Shown piece by piece: positions 38,428 through 41,439 of a DNA stretch of 41,439 bases. Source of the DNA: an uncultured Christensenellaceae bacterium. Lineage in GTDB: Bacteria > Bacillota > Clostridia > Christensenellales > Borkfalkiaceae. Where the stretch lies: assembly GCA_910588465.1 (NCBI GenBank), contig CAJUOP010000008.1, forward strand, positions 1 through 41,439. The letters are read 5' to 3'. Numbering within the stretch: position 1 is the first letter of the stretch; each line of letters starts with the position of its first letter. Under the pieces are notes generated by a model, which saw only the letters and a program-made list of their open reading frames with translations, was not told where the DNA came from and ran no database searches. The translations under genes were made by a program, and so were the position numbers.

Positions 38428-39462
38428 ATGGAACCGATCGTACCGAAAAACTTAAAAAGCGAGCCGCTGATCTTAGGGATAGAATCCTCCTGCGACGAGA
38501 CCGCAGCCGCCGTAATACGCGGGCGGCGGATCCTTTCGGACGAGATCGTCTCTTCTGCATCTTTACAGGCGAAATTCGGCGGCGTCGTGCCCGAAATTGC
38601 CTCCCGCGAGCATACCGAAGCGATCGATCTGGTCGTTTCGCGCGCGCTGGAACGGGCGGGCGTGACGAAGGAAGCGTTAGACGCGGTTGCCGTTACTTAC
38701 GGCGCGGGGCTTTTGGGCGCGCTTTTGGTGGGGCTGTCGTTTGCCAAAGGCTTTGCTTACGGGCTGAATATTCCGCTAATCGGGGTGAATCATATCCGCG
38801 GACATCTCGCGGCTTCGTACTTGGAGGAGGAAACGCTGAAGCCGCCCTTTATGACGCTGTTGGCGAGCGGAGGGCATACGGCGGTAATTTTTACAAAGAC
38901 GGAAACGGAGTTCGAGATGCTGGGCGGCACGCTGGACGATGCGGCGGGCGAAGCGTTCGATAAGGTGGCGCGCGTGCTGGGGCTGCCGTACCCCGGCGGT
39001 CCGCACGTGGAGGCGCTTGCGCGGGAAGGGAATGCGTGCGTCGAGCTGCCCAAAATGTTGAAGGGCGCGGGCGGCTACAATTTTTCTTACAGCGGCTTAA
39101 AGACGGCGGTCATCAACTATTGCCACAGGAAAGAGCAGCGAGGAACGCAGTGGAGCAAGGCGGACGTTGCGGCTTCCTTCCAGAGCGCCGCGCTCGATAT
39201 TTTAGTGCAAAAGACGGTGGAGGGCGCGAAGGAAAAGAGCGTGAATACCGTGACGGCGGGGGGCGGAGTGGTCGCCAACGGCTATTTGCGGGAAAAGCTG
39301 ACGTTTGCCTGTCAGGAAGCGGGCTTGAAGCTTGTGCTGCCCGAACGGCGGCACTGTACCGACAACGCCGCCATGATCGCGGCGGAGGGTTTGGTGCAGT
39401 ATCGGGCGGGGAATTTCTCCTCGCTGTCGCTGAATGCGCAGGCGAGTATCCCTTTAAGATAA
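38428..39462 (+). CDS. tsaD: tRNA N6-threonylcarbamoyladenosine transferase TsaD
   Basis: A 344-aa enzyme that adds the threonylcarbamoyl group at A37 of ANN-reading tRNAs. It starts LILGIESSCDETAAAVI, has the metal-binding motif HIRGH (GVNHIRGHLAAS), LLASGGHTAVIF, and TLDDAAGEAFDKVARVLGLPYPGG; length fits the family. ATG 38428 has no strong ribosome-binding site; a longer frame from 38326 would begin in the repeat and is unlikely. Confidence 0.96.
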   Translation: MEPIVPKNLKSEPLILGIESSCDETAAAVIRGRRILSDEIVSSASLQAKFGGVVPEIASREHTEAIDLVVSRALERAGVTKEALDAVAVTYGAGLLGALLVGLSFAKGFAYGLNIPLIGVNHIRGHLAASYLEEETLKPPFMTLLASGGHTAVIFTKTETEFEMLGGTLDDAAGEAFDKVARVLGLPYPGGPHVEALAREGNACVELPKMLKGAGGYNFSYSGLKTAVINYCHRKEQRGTQWSKADVAASFQSAALDILVQKTVEGAKEKSVNTVTAGGGVVANGYLREKLTFACQEAGLKLVLPERRHCTDNAAMIAAEGLVQYRAGNFSSLSLNAQASIPLR

Positions 39463-39472
39463 TCATAAAATC

Positions 39473-39512
39473 AAGCGCCGCGCGGAAAACCTCCGCGCGG
39501 CGCTTTCGTTTT
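39473..39512. terminator. Bidirectional terminator between tsaD and the ABC permease
   Basis: AAGCGCCGCGCGGA (39473-39486) pairs perfectly over 14 bp with 39492-39505, followed by CGTTTTTTC for tsaD and by TGATTTTATG on the other strand for the convergent permease gene. Confidence 0.9.
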
Positions 39513-39520
39513 TTCTTCGG

Positions 39521-41338
39521 TTATTCCAGCGTTTTCAGCGAGGCGTTCATATCCGTCTTTATAATATTTCTGCGCAGCAGCAGGGTGGAGAGGAACGCAA
39601 ACAGCATGGTGACGGCGGGCGCGATGAGGTACGTCCACCAGTTGAGGTCGGCAAGCGCGCCGAAATCAACCAGATTAAATACGAAGTATAGAAATCCCAC
39701 GCCGAGCGGTACGCCGACGACCGCGCCGATCGCGCACATAATGTAAATTTCGCGGAAGATATATCCCGTAACCTCTCCGTCCTGATATCCCAAGACCATG
39801 AGCGTGGCGATCTCTCTGCGCCGTTCGCTCACGTTGATGTTGGTAAGGTTGTACACCACCAGTCCGCAGAGCAGCCCCGAAAACACGATAAGCGCAACGG
39901 CGATCGCAAGAATGGAAGCGGAATTCGCCCTTTTTAACGCGCAGTCCATCAGCCCGAAGCCCGCAAGTACGAGCACCGTGGAGCCGATCACGGAAATCAC
40001 CGTCATGTAAAATCGGCTGCGGAAGAGGAGCACGTTTCTCAGCGTGGATTTATATTTGAAGCTGAGCCGCTTCCAGATAAATCCGATCCGTTCGAGAAAG
40101 ACCTTTCTGCCCGCTTTGGGCGCCTTGTGGGAAAGCAGCGCAACGGGCTTGCTTCCCACCGTTTTCAGCCCCGTGAACACAGTGAGCAGCAGCATGGAGA
40201 TCAGGATAATGCCCGAGGTCAAAAAGTAATATCCCAGCCGTACGGCGGATTTCCACGCGGGCATGAAGTATTGCGTGTCGAACGCGAAATAAATAAGTCT
40301 CGTGAGCCACATACCGACGGGAAGGGCGACGAGCGCACCCAAAACCGTTCCGCACAGCACAAAGAACAGATAGCGCAGGATAATGGCAAAGTTGCTTCGC
40401 CCGAGCGTCTTTAAGCAGGCGATTTGTCCGCGGTCCTCCTCTAACAGCCGCGAAATATTCGAGTATACCACAAGAATGGTGACGAGCAGGAAGAATACCA
40501 CGAAGATGATCGCGATATAGCCTACCTTCTGCGCGTATTCGATCATGGAATACATTCCGAAGTTTTCGTATAGGCTGAGCACCTCCGCCTCGGGGAAGTC
40601 GGCTTTCAGCTCCGTTTTCAGCCCGTCGATTTTCGCCTTGTATTCTTTGGAAAATCCGTCGAACAGCGCGCGGTCGGTCAAGGATATGTATACGTCGTTC
40701 ACGATTAGAAAACGGACAAGCTCGGGTACTGCGTCGGGACGGATAAACAGAATATAGTCGAGCGATTCGTCCTCGAAGCGGAAGCTCGGTTCCTCGATTT
40801 TATTTAAATAGAGGGGGTGCAGAGCGATCCCGCTTACCGTAAATTCCTTGCCGAGCAGCGTCACTTTTTCGCCCGCGGCGTAGCTTTTCATGGCGACCGT
40901 TTCCGCGCCGACGAGGAGCTCGTCGGGCGAAGAGGGAAGCGAGCCTTCGAGCAATTCGAGCTTATTTACTTTGGCGTTTTCAAAGTCGTAAGAGATCGCC
41001 CGCACGATGTCTTCGCCGATTTTATCCTCGTAATAAAAGCTTCCGCTTACGTTTTCTTTCCCGAAGCGGGCTTCTAATTGTTCCAGCTCGTCCGCGGAAA
41101 AGCCGGGCAATTGAAACGGAAAAGAGGTAAAATCGCCCTCATTTGTGCTTTTTAAATAGATATCCGAAGTATTATGTGTGACATAATAGCTGTTTTCCGC
41201 CAACTCGATGCGCCCTTCGACTTCGCCCAGCCCCGACATGAGCGCCACGCTGACCGTTACGATCGCCGCGATGGAGAGCAGGCGGACGAAGTGGGAACGG
41301 AAGAGGCGGAACAGCGATTTTACAAAAGCGTTTTTCAT
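39521..41338 (-). CDS. ABC transporter permease, FtsX/MacB type
   Basis: A 605-aa integral membrane protein with an N-terminal helix (about 20-38), a large extracellular domain (about 40-260), and further helices: about 270-300, 330-360 and 385-405 for the first FtsX domain and three more toward the C-terminus (about 450-590, ending LLLRRNIIKTDMNASLKTLE). This two-FtsX-domain layout is that of bacitracin/lantibiotic-type or lipoprotein-export ABC permeases. ATG 41338 begins in the stop of the ATPase gene (TAATG); ATG 41344 would overlap by 7 bp. Residues YYVTHNT are encoded by the dyad at 41170. Confidence 0.88.
   Translation of the reverse strand: MKNAFVKSLFRLFRSHFVRLLSIAAIVTVSVALMSGLGEVEGRIELAENSYYVTHNTSDIYLKSTNEGDFTSFPFQLPGFSADELEQLEARFGKENVSGSFYYEDKIGEDIVRAISYDFENAKVNKLELLEGSLPSSPDELLVGAETVAMKSYAAGEKVTLLGKEFTVSGIALHPLYLNKIEEPSFRFEDESLDYILFIRPDAVPELVRFLIVNDVYISLTDRALFDGFSKEYKAKIDGLKTELKADFPEAEVLSLYENFGMYSMIEYAQKVGYIAIIFVVFFLLVTILVVYSNISRLLEEDRGQIACLKTLGRSNFAIILRYLFFVLCGTVLGALVALPVGMWLTRLIYFAFDTQYFMPAWKSAVRLGYYFLTSGIILISMLLLTVFTGLKTVGSKPVALLSHKAPKAGRKVFLERIGFIWKRLSFKYKSTLRNVLLFRSRFYMTVISVIGSTVLVLAGFGLMDCALKRANSASILAIAVALIVFSGLLCGLVVYNLTNINVSERRREIATLMVLGYQDGEVTGYIFREIYIMCAIGAVVGVPLGVGFLYFVFNLVDFGALADLNWWTYLIAPAVTMLFAFLSTLLLRRNIIKTDMNASLKTLE
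41170..41188. repeat. TATGYGTGRCATA dyad, copy inside the permease gene
   Basis: TATTATG-TGTGA-CATAATA: a perfect 7-bp inverted repeat around 5 nt, in frame in the coding sequence. Confidence 0.7.
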
Positions 41339-41439
41339 TACCATTCGATCTCCTCGATGGGTTTCGGGGCGGCGTTCGTTTGAATTTTCTCCACTCTGCC
41401 GTTTTTGATGAACACGACCTTATCCGCCATATCTTTCAG
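41338..41439 (-). CDS. ABC transporter ATP-binding protein (C-terminal end only)
   Basis: A partial gene cut by the window end; 33 codons are visible before the stop, giving LKDMADKVVFIKNGRVEKI and a proline/glutamate tail. MADKVVFIKNGR is typical of the end of ABC ATPases of the MacB/lipoprotein-export type (after the H-loop). It overlaps the permease start by one base (TAATG), so the two form an operon. The Walker motifs lie outside the window. Confidence 0.85.
   Translation of the reverse strand: MKDMADKVVFIKNGRVEKIQTNAAPKPIEEIEW

Overview
The window looks like a chromosomal segment of a GC-rich, low-AT member of the Bacillota, probably a clostridial (Christensenellales-like) gut anaerobe. 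Support for this is a T-box-controlled thrS with a ytxC-like gene directly upstream, an iron-sulfur L-serine dehydratase, RsfS next to a NadD-YqeK protein, consensus sigma-A promoters (TTGACA-17-TATAAT) and strong Shine-Dalgarno sequences. The exact taxon is inference.

Region 1 (1-818) is the left flank: the C-terminal part of a large serine recombinase, whose reading frame runs into a 45-bp copy of the 3' half of a tRNA-Lys gene. Region 2 (774-14994) is the most interesting part: an integrated filamentous-phage-like (inovirus-like) prophage of about 14.2 kb, bounded by perfect 45-bp direct repeats (774-818 and 14950-14994) and inserted in tRNA-Lys(CTT). It carries a leftward tyrosine integrase and XRE repressor. 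A repressor-type operator and promoter follow, then a rightward block: small early genes, a predicted DNA-binding protein, a small protein that may bind ssDNA, an HUH rolling-circle Rep with a phiX174/pC194-like nick site just upstream, two tandem paralogous surface proteins, a 620-aa membrane-anchored protein (pIII-like by position), a small two-helix membrane protein, a charged protein, a Zot/pI-type ATPase and two small late genes. No secretin gene is seen, as expected for a single-membrane host. The right end (14100-14950) is unusually rich in stem-loops, and perfect palindromes with different arms recur in the element.

Region 3 (14950-15557) is an operon of six tRNA genes on the minus strand (Gly-TCC, Arg-TCT, His-GTG, Gln-TTG, Lys-TTT, Lys-CTT) with its own consensus promoter. 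The prophage separates Lys-CTT from its old terminator at 725-744 and supplies a new one at 14911-14947.

Region 4 (15700-41439) is ordinary housekeeping chromosome: HAD phosphatase, DUF1294 protein, L-serine dehydratase, aldo/keto reductase, leuS (minus), ytxC-like gene, T-box-thrS, a UDPGP-family nucleotidyltransferase, a small helical protein, a membrane-anchored metallo-beta-lactamase protein, recX, birA, nnr, a membrane protein (minus), a fused nadD-yqeK, rsfS, a small membrane protein (minus), a DeoC-like protein lacking the catalytic lysines, secA, prfB without a frameshift, tsaD and an ABC exporter (FtsX-like permease plus the end of its ATPase, minus). Two kinds of dispersed repeat occur here: a long imperfect inverted repeat (after the aldo/keto reductase gene and after prfB) and a short dyad with core TATGYGTGRCATA found four times.
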